Positions 23,255-32,527 of a DNA stretch of 34,831 nt are shown here, one piece after another. The position numbers and the translations under genes are program-made. Origin of the DNA: Folioceros fuciformis (lineage: Eukaryota; Anthocerotophyta; Anthocerotopsida; Anthocerotales); contig JBNGIO010005872.1 of the NCBI GenBank assembly GCA_049999805.1, positions 1-34,831 on the forward strand, in the 5' to 3' direction. The notes beneath the pieces are model-generated. The model was not told where the DNA came from. It was given only the letters and a program-made list of their open reading frames with translations, and ran no database searches. Within the stretch, counting starts at the first letter, position 1. Each line of letters begins with the position of its first letter.

Positions 23255-23990
23255 ACTTGTGGAGTGACCCCTCGACCAAAGGATCATCAAGAGGTCCACA
23301 TGAACCCTCTTGTTGTTGTAGTCCTAAGACTCGTTCCCAATGGAGTGATCTCGTGTCAAGGCAGCCAACCTAAGCTATCCTAACGTGCTAACTTGATCCT
23401 ACCTATCAGCCCCCACCCATCCCTTACAGTAGCTATAGCAGTTAGGTCTAAATGCCTAACTTTATTCTTAATGCATGCACAGGCTATCTCAGCAGCTGAA
23501 AAAAAGGCAACTCTATTCTTACACCTCCAACTCTTCAACTTCAACTCCTCACTTCAACATCCAAAAATTCAAAACACAGCCCTCCAACTCTTGGAATTGA
23601 CACCATAACTCTCCAACTCCTGAAGTTGGCAACACTCCTCTCCAACTCCTGAAATTGGCAACACAACAGCTTTCCCCACCTGCAGACTTAAAGCAGAGAG
23701 GTGAGGTCGGCACCGAATAGCCCCCTTGGCTCACTTCTCTCCAACCTTCACCTTGGAAACCTCACTCAAAGACATCAAGGTACCTCTCAACCAGCAAACA
23801 AGAAGGGTCAGCAACTGCAAATCTGGCCACATAGATCTTGGCAGCCTAGGGATCCACCATGTCCCCCTTAGCGGCAAGAGGATCAAGCCTAGGGTGCACT
23901 CTCACACCAGATCAATGTCCTAATCCGGTAGCCTACACACAAGGGACAAGGGGAATCACACCAAAGACTGCCCCCTCCTAAATGGCAGGG
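23255..23990. repeat. LTR-like repeat related to 31250-32160
   Basis: From gtggagtga at 23264 the sequence aligns, at an estimated 65-70%, with 31256 onward. Shared features are a ccaa-ga-catcaa-ggtcca block, ggagtga-ct-gtgtcaagg, ctatcagc-c and agctgaaa. Both then pass into repeats of ctccaactcc / ctcacttcaac type and end with a cagagaggtgagg-like block. This looks like two old copies of one repeat, probably LTRs. Ends and orientation here are not resolved. Confidence 0.55.
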
Positions 23991-25276
23991 CTGCCCCCTT
24001 ATACTACCTTGGCAAAGAACTGCTCATCACTACCTACCAGGATCAGCATCCCTTCAAACGCTCAAAAGAATCTCCCACACACCTGCCCAAAATCTAACCC
24101 TAACTCCAGCCTATGAGAAACTGCTAGCTGGCCTTTTGCAACTCATTACTAGTTCCCCCCTAACCAGTCCACAACCACTTTCCTTGCATTTACTCCACCT
24201 TCCCCTTGTGGTAATCACGTATAACATGATCACAGAAGTTTAGCAATGTTCTAATGCCACTGCCTCTTGTCCACCCATAGCCCTCCAATATGACAACCTG
24301 GTCCTCAGGCAAGTGTTCACCAACCACCAGCGGCTTGTTCTCCATCAATGCTGCTTGCCCCATGCATGCATAACCCAGCACAGTGACCAGCAGTTTCACC
24401 TGTCATGTGTAGGGTATGGTTTGCACCCACTCAAAGAAGTAGGTGGCAAAGCCATATTCTGGCCTCTCCACAACTATCTTGTTATGGCTCATAAACACCA
24501 ACTGGAAGGCGTGGAGCTGCCTGCACCAACCCCAGTGCACCGGGCACCCCTGCCCTATCATATCTCTTGCCTATTCCACCAGTGCGACCAAGCAGCCCAA
24601 GCTGTAAGGCCTAGACCTATTTCCTACATGTGTGGATGCAACCTGGATCAGGCTAGAGGGAGCACCCCATCCTGGTCGAGCTGCACCCACGCTCCCCAAC
24701 TCTGTCGTGCTAGGGCAATGTTGGTGATGAGTGGAGTCCTAAGTGTGGGCAGCTGGGACTCACCAAGTCCTAAGCCTAGCCAGCACCCACTTGAAGCTTG
24801 GGGTTCCGGCTTAAACATTCAGCATTGTACTTGTATCTTGGTGCTTCTTCCCACTACTCTCCATGTCATAGATTGCAGCACAATCTGTTGCAAGTGAGAC
24901 AGCCTATGTCCAAAAAATGAAAGATTCTGATCTAGAAGAGATTGCAGCAAAAACTTGCAGCAATCTGGGTTTGAAAGGAGCTGTGTGACACACGCAGCTT
25001 GGTGAGTCAGTAAGTTGCGCCATGAACTGCAACACTGGAATCAACGGCACTGAAAACGTTCTTCATCCTAGCTCCCAATTCCAGAGAACCCAAAAACATG
25101 GTTTGAGCTGCCTTCCCCAAGTTACATTGCTATGTGGTGCAACTTCAACAACTATCGACTTCTGTCCTTGCTGCCCCTTTTACCTAGCACCAGCCATCAT
25201 CTTCACGATCCAGCATCCAGTTGAATTGGCTTCACGTCCTTGCATCAGAACTGCTTCTTCCATGATGCCTTGCTAG
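23991..25276 (-). pseudogene. Decayed, unidentified coding-like sequence (best part about 24800-24190)
   Basis: On the minus strand, short frames with protein-like composition follow one another. They include LITNIALARQSWGAWVQLDQ, then HNKIVVERPEYGFATYFFEW and LVTVLGYACMGQAALMENKP (the last in the 24399-24190 frame). Stops and shifts separate them. I do not recognise the family. The repeat context suggests a dead transposon protein. 24900-25276 shows nothing further. Confidence 0.3.
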
Positions 25277-25716
25277 TGTACCCTTGTTAACTACTCTTTT
25301 GCAAGATCTAATGCAGCGGAATAAAATTCAAGAATAAGCTAAAGCGGAAGAATTAAGCGAAGATCAATTTTTAATTGCTTTAATTAGATTAAGCTTAACT
25401 TGCATTGGGTCAACTTTTAACTTGCAGTTTAGCTAGGGTTGGCTACTATATAAGCTAGCGTTTTGATAGTTTTAATTTATTATGAGATTGTGAGCCTAGA
25501 GAGAGCTTCACAGAAAGCACAAGAGAGAAAGATTGGTGACCCGTGGAGGGTTTGAGATTGTGATATTGAGAGTGCAGAAGTGCAAGAGATTAATAAGAGA
25601 TTGAGTGTTTGCAGCGATTGTGTGAGATTGTGCAACTGTATGTTGGATTTGTGTTTGTAGATCTTTGTGGTGAATCCTCGAGTTTGATATCCTGGAGTAC
25701 TTATCCTAGCTCTACA
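25277..25716 (+). repeat. LTR, plus strand, of a Gypsy-type element
   Basis: The right end ...TCTACA at 25716 is followed by a tRNA-Asp-type primer site. A TATATAA box is at 25447-25453 with an AG-rich transcribed region behind it (gagattgtg repeated). The left end is uncertain: TGTA at 25277 would pair with TACA at the right end, giving 440 bp, but TGTT at 25285 is also possible. Confidence 0.65.
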
Positions 25717-25719
25717 TTT

Positions 25720-25731
25720 TGGCGCCATTGC
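25720..25731 (+). promoter_or_regulatory. Primer binding site, tRNA-Asp type
   Basis: TGGCGCCATTGC lies four bases behind the LTR end. It matches the plant TGGCGCCGTTGC site complementary to tRNA-Asp with one transition. Confidence 0.75.
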
Positions 25732-25913
25732 TACTTGCTTCTGGGGTTATGTAGCTGGGTTGCTTTTGATGTTTATGCTACTTGCTTTTGGGGTTATGTA
25801 GCTAGGTAGCCTTCCTCGATTGCATTCTTTAGTTATATAAGGCTTGCTGCTTGCTTCTAGGGTTATGTAGATGGGTAGCTTTCCTCGATTGCATTCTTTA
25901 GTGATATAAGCTG
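25729..25913 (+). repeat. Tandem repeat, 69-bp units, directly behind the primer site
   Basis: Units start at 25776 and 25845 (tgctacttgcttttgggg / tgctgcttgcttctaggg) and share the run cctcgattgcattcttta. A shorter first unit begins at 25729 and lacks about 22 bp. Confidence 0.85.
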
Positions 25914-26700
25914 AGCTTGCGGGAGTAAAGTAGATAGCTTACTTCCCCGGATTGATTTTGAACTTTAATAACCATGTTATTTAAAAATCAACAATTGATT
26001 TTTCTTCCTCAAGAGATAAGTGCGCCACATAGAAACATTCAAACAAAACTTCCCTCCATAAGAAAACCATAAAATATTTTATTATTCCTTTTCTGATTTT
26101 TTTTTCCTGTCAGAGTAGAAAATGGAAAGTTTGCCAGCCTTCATCTTCATCTGTGAGCCAGCCTACCAGCTTCAGATCAGAAGTCTTCAAGCAAGTTCGA
26201 TCACCTTCCACTACACCGTCGAGTTCAAAAACTTTCAGGGAACATTTTGCCACTACATTAGCTTACCACATAGCTGGGTAGTCCACCCCTACAAATTCTC
26301 TTTCATGAACTCAACTATATCGCAAGTCACAAAACAGCAAACTTCTCTACTCACCACTGTCAGCCACCCAAAGCATGTGCCACTTTTTGAGTATATGTAG
26401 CTAATGAGCATGTCATAGTTCAGGCAGACTCACAAACACAAGCCTCAATATAGGGCTTCAAATTTCAGAGACAGACAATTTACCCTAGAATCAGACAGTT
26501 TCCAGCACAAGTCTGTCTCTTCGAGGTGTTAAAGAGTAAGAGACTGCCACCTAAGGGTAAGAGACAGCCACCTGTTCACAGTGTTGTAATGGAAAGCCGA
26601 TGTTACACACAATTAACACACACTTTGCAAGCCCCCCTACGTCTTACTCCACTCCATGGTACACGCGCCCTTGAGGGGCTCGGTCAGAGTTTCCCCCGCA
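25914..26700. other. No recognisable gene; presumed decayed retroelement interior
   Basis: Follows the plus-strand LTR and primer site but shows no gag or pol. One plus-strand frame (26122-26400, 92 codons) begins at an ATG after a T-rich run. It has no similarity I recognise. Confidence 0.4.
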
Positions 26701-26706
26701 GGAGTC

Positions 26707-28652
26707 TTAAATTATAGCAGCTGTGCACCCTTTATCAAACCGGATTTGCCACAAGCCCTCCGCAGATTCTTCAAAATCAATACTCTCAGGTGCAAAATCC
26801 AAAACACCCCAGTTTTGCACTAGATCTAGCTCAAAAAAATGCCAGTATTGGCCTCCTTTTCTGAATCGTTTCAAGTGCCCTTCCTTGTCCAACCCATCTC
26901 TCATACCTTCTACAAGCCAGCCGAGGTCGCCGCAGAAATAATCCACTCTTCCGGAGACTCCGTACACATACCCTACTTCAGGACTCCAGATTGCAGACTC
27001 GGGTAATGAACTGGTTCCCACTTTGTAGAACTCATCCATATAAACTCGCTCATTCCGTGTGCCTGCTGCAGTGGTGCCTGCTGATTTAGCAAGTGCATCT
27101 ATATCCATTAAACCTATAGCACGCCTTATGTATTTACTAAAGTCCAGATCATTTGTCCCTAGACTGGACTTCCCTTTCGGTACCAACTTGAAATGATCGA
27201 TAAGGATAACCATACGATGAAGAGGGCTCACGAAGCTAACCCGACCATCTTCTGCAACAGCATATTGCCCCATCTGGTAAAGGGCAGCTGGACCCATTCC
27301 CTCGCCTTCACGTGGAATGTCATGTAGAGCGATATCCTCGCTTTCGCTTGTACAGAGCCGAAGTAGAAAATCTGCAAGTTCTGGTTTCAGGAGGTCAACC
27401 ATGGATCTGATGTTCTTCATTTCCATGTAAAATGAGTAAGATGTCAACAACTGCATGGCCCTAGCTTCATGCTTTTCTGGGGGAATACTACCATACATCA
27501 GCTTTTGTAAAGATAATCCAAAACTGGACATATGAGCCCAGGCTGCATCCTGCAAATCCGACCAACGTAATCCTTGATGTAATCAGTCAGCTGCAACGGC
27601 AGTCAACAATCTCGAACGTGCCCCAACCAGGAATTCCATAGCTCACGATACTCTTCATCTGTCAGGGCAAGATGGTAACGAGATCCTTTGTCACATTCGT
27701 CCCATCCGTCACATCCCCAAAGTCTAACTTCAGGACGCGCCGCCAGGTTGGCTAGACTAGGGGTCACAGCTGACACCATGCTATGACTTGCCCTGCACCC
27801 TCGGACGAAAGCAAAGACTATCCTCAAGTGACGATCTCTCACCCTTGTGTAATAAAAAAAGTCCTGGGAATTCCAACGTTTTTCATCGAACATAACCTGT
27901 GCTTCGTCCACCAGTAAGATCTTCACTACAGTCTTGTCATCCACATACTGTGACCATGGCTTTCCAAATTCAGCTGTGAACACTTCATCCAACAATTTCC
28001 TGTGAGTGTGGGGCCTCATGCACAAAAGATCTGCCCTGTAACCAGGCATACTTCCGAAATGGTCTGCCAGCAATTCGACAAGGGAGGTCTTGCCTGACTG
28101 TGGAGGACCTCGAATCACCACAACTCCCTTCTCCAGTAACTTGTTCGAGATTCCCTCAACAGTCTTCCTTCTCAGTATCTTATAAGGTCTTTCCAACAAC
28201 CCATCATACGGCACTCCTGAGGGTTTCCTGGCGGGTGCTACTGCTGGTGCCAGAGCAAGACGGGTGGCCTTCACGACAAAAGCATCATTCCAGTTTTCTG
28301 CCGTGCTAGGGGTGACGTATACTTTCTTCTTCTTGCGTGCATTTCTGCTGTCTGCACTGGATAAAACATCAGCTCTGAAGACTCCGTCTACATTTTCTTC
28401 CACGTCAAGGAACTTGCTCTCCTCTGGCAACCACAGTTTGAGGTCCGCAGCCACGTTGATACTAGTGAATTTTCCAAAAGCACCTTTGGAGTCCTTCCAT
28501 ATGGACTTCCTTAGGTAAGCCACAGACCGTTCTCCCCAATCATTCAGACAAAAGACATCCACCGAAGGATCACTAGTGCCAACTCTGTATTGAAAAAAAA
28601 AACTCTTCACCCATTCTATTCCTTCACGATCGCCACGACTGTACCTCATCAT
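26707..28652 (-). CDS. Crinkler/RHS-type protein: ubiquitin-like header, P-loop NTPase, PD-(D/E)XK-like nuclease (two open segments)
   Basis: Segment 1 (to 27603): a header-like domain has DVFCLNDWGERSVAYLRKSI and then VAADLKLWLPEES. It is followed by a KKKK linker, Walker A GPPQSGKTS (28109-28083), Walker B ILLVDEAQ and a RLWGCDGWDE block. Segment 2 (27555-26707): GRVDYF, WLVEGMRDG, HLKRF, GGQYW and VLDF follow the order of the nuclease domain of Crinkler effectors and trypanosome RHS proteins. The segments are in different frames. They join in phase if an intron runs from CAC/GTTCGA to TTTGCAG (about 27548-27616). Alternatively, a TGA plus a frameshift makes it a pseudogene, since DYIKDYVGRICRMQPGLICP reads well through the gap in the first frame. 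Start: ATG at 28652 or 28649, just before the header. Such proteins are known as nuclear-acting effectors or retroelement-associated proteins. The function here is unknown. Confidence 0.65.
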
Positions 28653-28709
28653 CGCAATAAACCATCCATCAACGTCCAAGAAGACCACCGCAAACCCTAA
28701 GGTGCAGGC

Positions 28710-29718
28710 CTGTAGAAGAAAGCGTCCGCACCAGCACAACATGCAATTCCGGCAGTCTCTTTCCAAGTGACCCGGAATGCCACACTAGTTACAATTACCC
28801 TGGCAAACGTTGGTGGAGCCAGATGAGGTATTAGAATTACCACTTTTATTCTGGCCATTGTTGTTATTGTTGCTGCTGGATTTCTTCTTATTATCTTTCC
28901 CCCTCCAAGGACCTTTCCCTCTTGCAGCGAAAAGAACCTTGTCACCCCTGAGGCGAGAATTGGAGCCTGTCTTGCGACTTTGCTCTTCTTGGAGAAGGGC
29001 TCCCACCACTTCGTTGAAGTTGATGGTCGCAGGTTGCCTAGCAGCTACAGCAGCATATGAGTCCCTAAGAGATGCATTCTGGCTGGACACAAATGTTTGA
29101 TAGGAGGCAGGCTGGCTATGAGCTGTGCTGTCATGTCCACCTCCGAGATTTTGCTGTTGAGAGTAGCAAGTTCAGCCCTGAGGTAGCGTAGCTTCGATAC
29201 ATGTGCCCCAACCGATTCTCCATCCTTCAAACGTAGAGCATGGAAAGCTTTACGGGCAGCAACCAAAGTAAGAATGTTTTGTACTTGGTATGTGTCCGTC
29301 AATTGTTTCCACACTGCTACTGCTGTATCATGAAACTCCACCTTTGTAACGGTGGATTCGTCAAGTCATGACAACAGAATTGCGTAAGCTATCTTGTTGC
29401 CTTTCTTCCATTTATCAATTTCAGCTTGTGTGGGGCTGTCCCTCCTGGTGGAATAGGAACTTTGGAAGGGTCAAGGGTAGACCCTTTGGCATACTCCCAC
29501 ACGTCGCAAGCGTTGAGATTAGCCTTGATACGAGCTCTCCAGCTTTCAAATCTAGCGTGAGTACCATCAAACCTATCCTTTTCCTTAAACTCCCAAGAGT
29601 AGATAGAGCCCACATAGGTAGTGAATGGTGCTAGGTTTGTTGAGCCCGTTGTGACAAGTGGGACTACAGGAAGTGGTGGATTGGAGTACAGCCAAGCAAA
29701 AGACTCAATCCGACTCAC
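28710..29718 (-). pseudogene. Copia-3 gag, adjacent to and in frame with the Crinkler/RHS-type gene
   Basis: Blocks in order: RFDGTHARFESWRARIKANL, NACDVWEYAKGS, WKKGNKIAYAILLS, VAVWKQLTDTYQVQN, AFHALRLKDGESVGAHVSKL, IASLPP, FNEVVGALLQEEQSR, an Asn/Ser-rich basic tract, and a zinc knuckle ending CGIPGHLERDC. It is broken by a TGA after AILLS, a frame change after IASLPP (about 29105) and a TAG inside the knuckle (after CQGNCN). It would encode a Copia capsid protein. After the knuckle the frame runs into the Crinkler/RHS-type ORF; an acceptor-like TTTCTTCTACAG ends at 28710. No Copia pol follows. Confidence 0.88.
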
Positions 29719-30231
29719 TATCAGAACTATCCCACCGAGACATATACTAGGACAAGTCTATCCTAAGTGCTATGTTTGCTATGTATAATAATGTGACTAA
29801 TGTGAAAGTGCGGGAGCTGTAACCAAGATAGTAGCAAGTATGAGTAGGGATAGACTCTATCCTAGCTCAGACGTGCCGTTGTTTTCGGTGTATAGCTCCT
29901 CCTGCCTAGCAAGGCCTTTAAAAGACTATGTGAACACGTGCACTTAAGTTGCTGATGAAGCGATAAGGTAGAATTGAAACGGTGTGCCAAACCCTAAAAA
30001 CCAGAAAAGTCACATGACACCTAACCAACTTGTGCTCTAAACCTAATGTGCAAGTGCAAGAGAACAGAAGCAGTGCAGATTGGCAGCCATTCAAAAACCA
30101 AGGCCAAAGATTGCACAGCTGGGGGCCTGTCCCAACAGGCACCTTGATAGGGGTGCCAATTGAGAGCAGGAGACCAGGCTTGCACAACTCCTGGCTATGG
30201 CAGAATGCCGCTTCAAATCTGACCTTGCGCA
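29719..30231 (-). other. Copia-3 leader, distal part
   Basis: Between the leader ORF and gag. No coding similarity was seen on either strand. Confidence 0.5.
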
Positions 30232-30888
30232 TCAGTGAGATCCAGCACCAGGCTGAGAGCCAGCACTAGGCTGAGAGCCAGCATCAGGCTGAGAGCCATC
30301 ATCAGGCTTGCACTCCTTGGTGGGGACAAGGGATTCCATAAATAGCGCAGCTGCCGGTTGCAATTCTGAAATTGGTGTAGGTTTGAAGTGAACTGTTAGA
30401 TTGGACAAGTCATTTGCCACTGTGAGCACCTCATGGCGAACTATATCAATGTCTGAAGAAATTCCCACCAAAAATGGAGATGTAATTATGATGAACCAAG
30501 TAAGCATGGACTCAACAACCTCCAAACGAAGCAAAATCCTTTCAGTCGCCAACGGATCAGACGAAAGGTAAGGCTGTTCTTCAGCAATTCTTTGTCCTCC
30601 TCTTGATGGTACAGGCAACTCCTCGTCTTCACCGCTTTGCTACTCAAAACGGTCTAGCAAGCGCTGGCAGTGTGCTGCCACCCTACCTTCATAGCTATTT
30701 GAAGAGGTTGAAGCTGCCGCTGTATGGATGCTGTGGATTCTCATGATATGCATCCAATCTCTATGAGCAATCCAACCATATGTGATTAGTTCATTGTGAT
30801 GCCTTTGAATATATTCCTCCCTGGCAAGGGTCCCAGAAGAATTGTTCATGGGTGGACGTCCCCAATGTCGCCCATTTCTCCTAGGCAT
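30232..30888 (-). CDS. Copia-3 leader ORF of unknown function, interrupted by one stop
   Basis: An ATG at 30888 opens a frame that reads MPRRNGRHWGRPP and continues to 30232. The single in-frame stop is a TAG at about 30640; both halves are in the same phase, about 219 codons in total. The second half contains a hydrophobic stretch (MLTWFIIITSPFLVGI), possibly membrane-spanning. It ends in a Gly-Ser-Gln-Pro repeat from an 18-bp tandem repeat (30242-30309). It lies between the primer site and gag, where Copia elements normally have no gene. I recognise no family. It may be a captured sequence or an element-specific leader protein. Confidence 0.4.
30242..30309 (-). repeat. 18-bp tandem repeat, nearly 4 copies
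   Basis: Units ccagcaccaggctgagag at 30242, 30260, 30278 and 30296 (the last partial) differ by one or two bases. They encode a Gly-Ser-Gln-Pro-x-Ala peptide repeat on the minus strand. Confidence 0.9.
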
Positions 30889-31114
30889 TTTTCTAGGGTA
30901 GGATGCTAGAACTCATCTAGCAAATTTTTTTTTTTTCATTGATTACTACGCATGTGTGAAGACGGGCGACACTATGTTATCACCAGACCTATGCATCTAT
31001 CTAATGATAAATGTATATGTTTGATGATAACTCAGTTTCACTTGCCACGTACAACATAAATATAGCTATGTGACTAGCTAGTGTAATCCAAGTGCAGCGG
31101 AAAGATTAGAAACA
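30889..31114 (-). other. Copia-3 leader, proximal part
   Basis: Untranslated leader between the primer site and the leader ORF. It includes a run of T (plus strand) near 30930. Confidence 0.5.
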
Positions 31115-31128
31115 GGGCTCTAATACCA
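31115..31128 (-). promoter_or_regulatory. Copia-3 primer binding site (initiator-Met tRNA)
   Basis: On the minus strand TGGTATTAGAGCCC abuts an LTR end ...TTTTGTGTCA. Same site type as in Copia-1. Confidence 0.9.
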
Positions 31129-31260
31129 TGACACAAAATATAAGACACATAAACATGTGCTCAAGAAGAAAGAATGAATTGAATGGACCAAATTGTACAT
31201 CTTATATACTTGTAAATACTAAACCCTAATTAACCATGTGAGGTTAACTAACTGTGGAGT
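31129..31260 (-). repeat. Copia-3 5' LTR, proximal end (outer end not resolved)
   Basis: Begins on the plus strand TGACACAAAATATAAG. On the minus strand a TATATAAG box (near 31202-31209) lies about 75 bases before the LTR end, as expected for an LTR promoter. The outer end cannot be set; the LTR may extend through the related repeat that follows. Confidence 0.7.
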
Positions 31261-32160
31261 GATTCTTGCAACCAAGAACCATCAAAAGGGTCCATATTAG
31301 CCCTTATTGTCGTTGCAATCCTAGGATCCGCTCCCAAGGGAGTGAACTAGTGTCAAGGTAGTCTACTATCCCTCTCTAATGCTCTAACCTATTACTATCT
31401 ATCAGCACTTACCTAACCCTAACAGGACTGCATCGGTTAGGTTAGACCCCATAGCTCTATTCCTAGCACCAACCACCTCTCCAGCTGAAAGGAACTCCAC
31501 CATCAGCTCTGGCTTCCACTCCTAGCTCCAAGTACTAGCACCTCAATAGTTGAAAGAAGACTCCAGCCCTAGGTGCGGCCTCCAACTCTCAGCTCTAAGT
31601 CCTAGCCATCTCAGGGGTTGAAAGGAAGCTTCAGCTCCAACTTGAGCCTCCACTCTCAACTCTAAGCATTGGCCACCTCTGCAGCTGAAAGGAGACTCCA
31701 GCACCCGCCCGACCTCCAACTCTCAGCCCCTAGTGCTAGCTACCTCACCAGCTGAACGGAAACCTCAACCTCAACTCCAGCTCCTCACTTTAACTTTAGC
31801 ACCTCACTCCAGCACTTCAGTCCCTCACTTCAACACTTTAGGCCCTCACTTCAACACTCCAGCACGTCACTTCAACACTCCAACTCCTCACATCAACACT
31901 TCAGCCCCTCACTTCAACACTCCAACACCTCACTTCAACACTCTAACTCCTCACATCAACACTTCAGCCCCTCACTTCAACACTCCAGCACCTCACTTTG
32001 ACTCAGCTCCTCACTCCAGCACTTCAGCTCCTCACTTCAACACTTCAACTCCCAAAATTTGCAGCTCAACCTTTTACTCCTAGAATTTAGAACACAACAA
32101 CCTCCCCTCTTGTAGCCTTGAAGGCAGAGGTGTGAGGACTAGGGCTGGATAGCCGCCTCT
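31250..32160. repeat. LTR-like repeat related to 23255-23990
   Basis: Aligns with the earlier repeat from gtggagtgatt at 31256, through ctatcagcacttacc and agctgaaagg blocks, to gcagaggtgtgagg near 32130. It contains several further loose repetitions of ctccaactctcagctctaag and the 21-bp minisatellite. It may be the outer part of the Copia-3 LTR. Confidence 0.5.
31780..32050. repeat. 21-bp minisatellite with a 63-bp higher-order period
   Basis: About 12 units of the type cctcacttcaacactccagca fill the stretch. From 31881 a block of three units (one with cacatcaac) recurs about 63 bp later, so a higher-order period is visible. Since 21 is a multiple of three, a frame stays open (31733-32083) with a heptad APHFNTP repeated. 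This is not evidence of a gene. Confidence 0.88.
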
Positions 32161-32506
32161 GCTCACAGCCTTACAACCTCACCTCAGCCAGTGTGAGCTC
32201 TTCCAAAACGTCCTAAAACCGTGTTTTACCTTGCCTTCCTGGCGTCTCCCGTTCTTCTTCGCTGGAAACAACCAAATCTTCCTCCCCCTCGAGGGTATCA
32301 AGGCTGGGCGTGAAGGCAATGTCTCCCTTCCTCGCTTGTGCTGCACTCGGAGCAGCGTCTCTCAGCTGGTTTCTGCGGGCTGCTCTTCACTCTCGATTTG
32401 ATGTGGTCAGCAGTGCCCTTCCTCTACCACGTCCGCCTCTTCCCTCACCAAACATCAACGGTTTCCTGCACGCAAGCCATGCACACCGAACCAAGGACAA
32501 AATCCC
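32161..32506 (-). other. Sequence inside the Gypsy-type element, next to its primer site
   Basis: Expected leader of the minus-strand Gypsy element. Moderately GC-rich; no gag-like frame is recognised. Confidence 0.4.
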
Positions 32507-32524
32507 TCCCCGGCAACGGCGCCA
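32507..32524 (-). promoter_or_regulatory. Gypsy-type primer binding site (tRNA-Asp)
   Basis: On the minus strand TGGCGCCGTTGCCGGGGA, an 18-base match to the classical plant site for tRNA-Asp. It is separated from the LTR end by three T. Confidence 0.92.
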
Positions 32525-32527
32525 AAA

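Noticed and set aside
24313-24897. 194-codon plus-strand gene
   Set aside because: Composition is Cys/His/Pro-rich and irregular; the opposite strand shows better protein-like blocks, so this is probably a shadow.
27603-28652. NLR-type resistance gene (NB-ARC)
   Set aside because: The P-loop is present, but there is no RNBS/GLPL/MHD order or leucine-rich repeats; the header and nuclease motifs fit the Crinkler/RHS type instead.
31733-32083. A repeat-protein gene with APHFNTP heptads
   Set aside because: The period of 21 bp keeps any frame open; there is no conserved flanking coding sequence and the same repeat is degenerate at 23500-23660.
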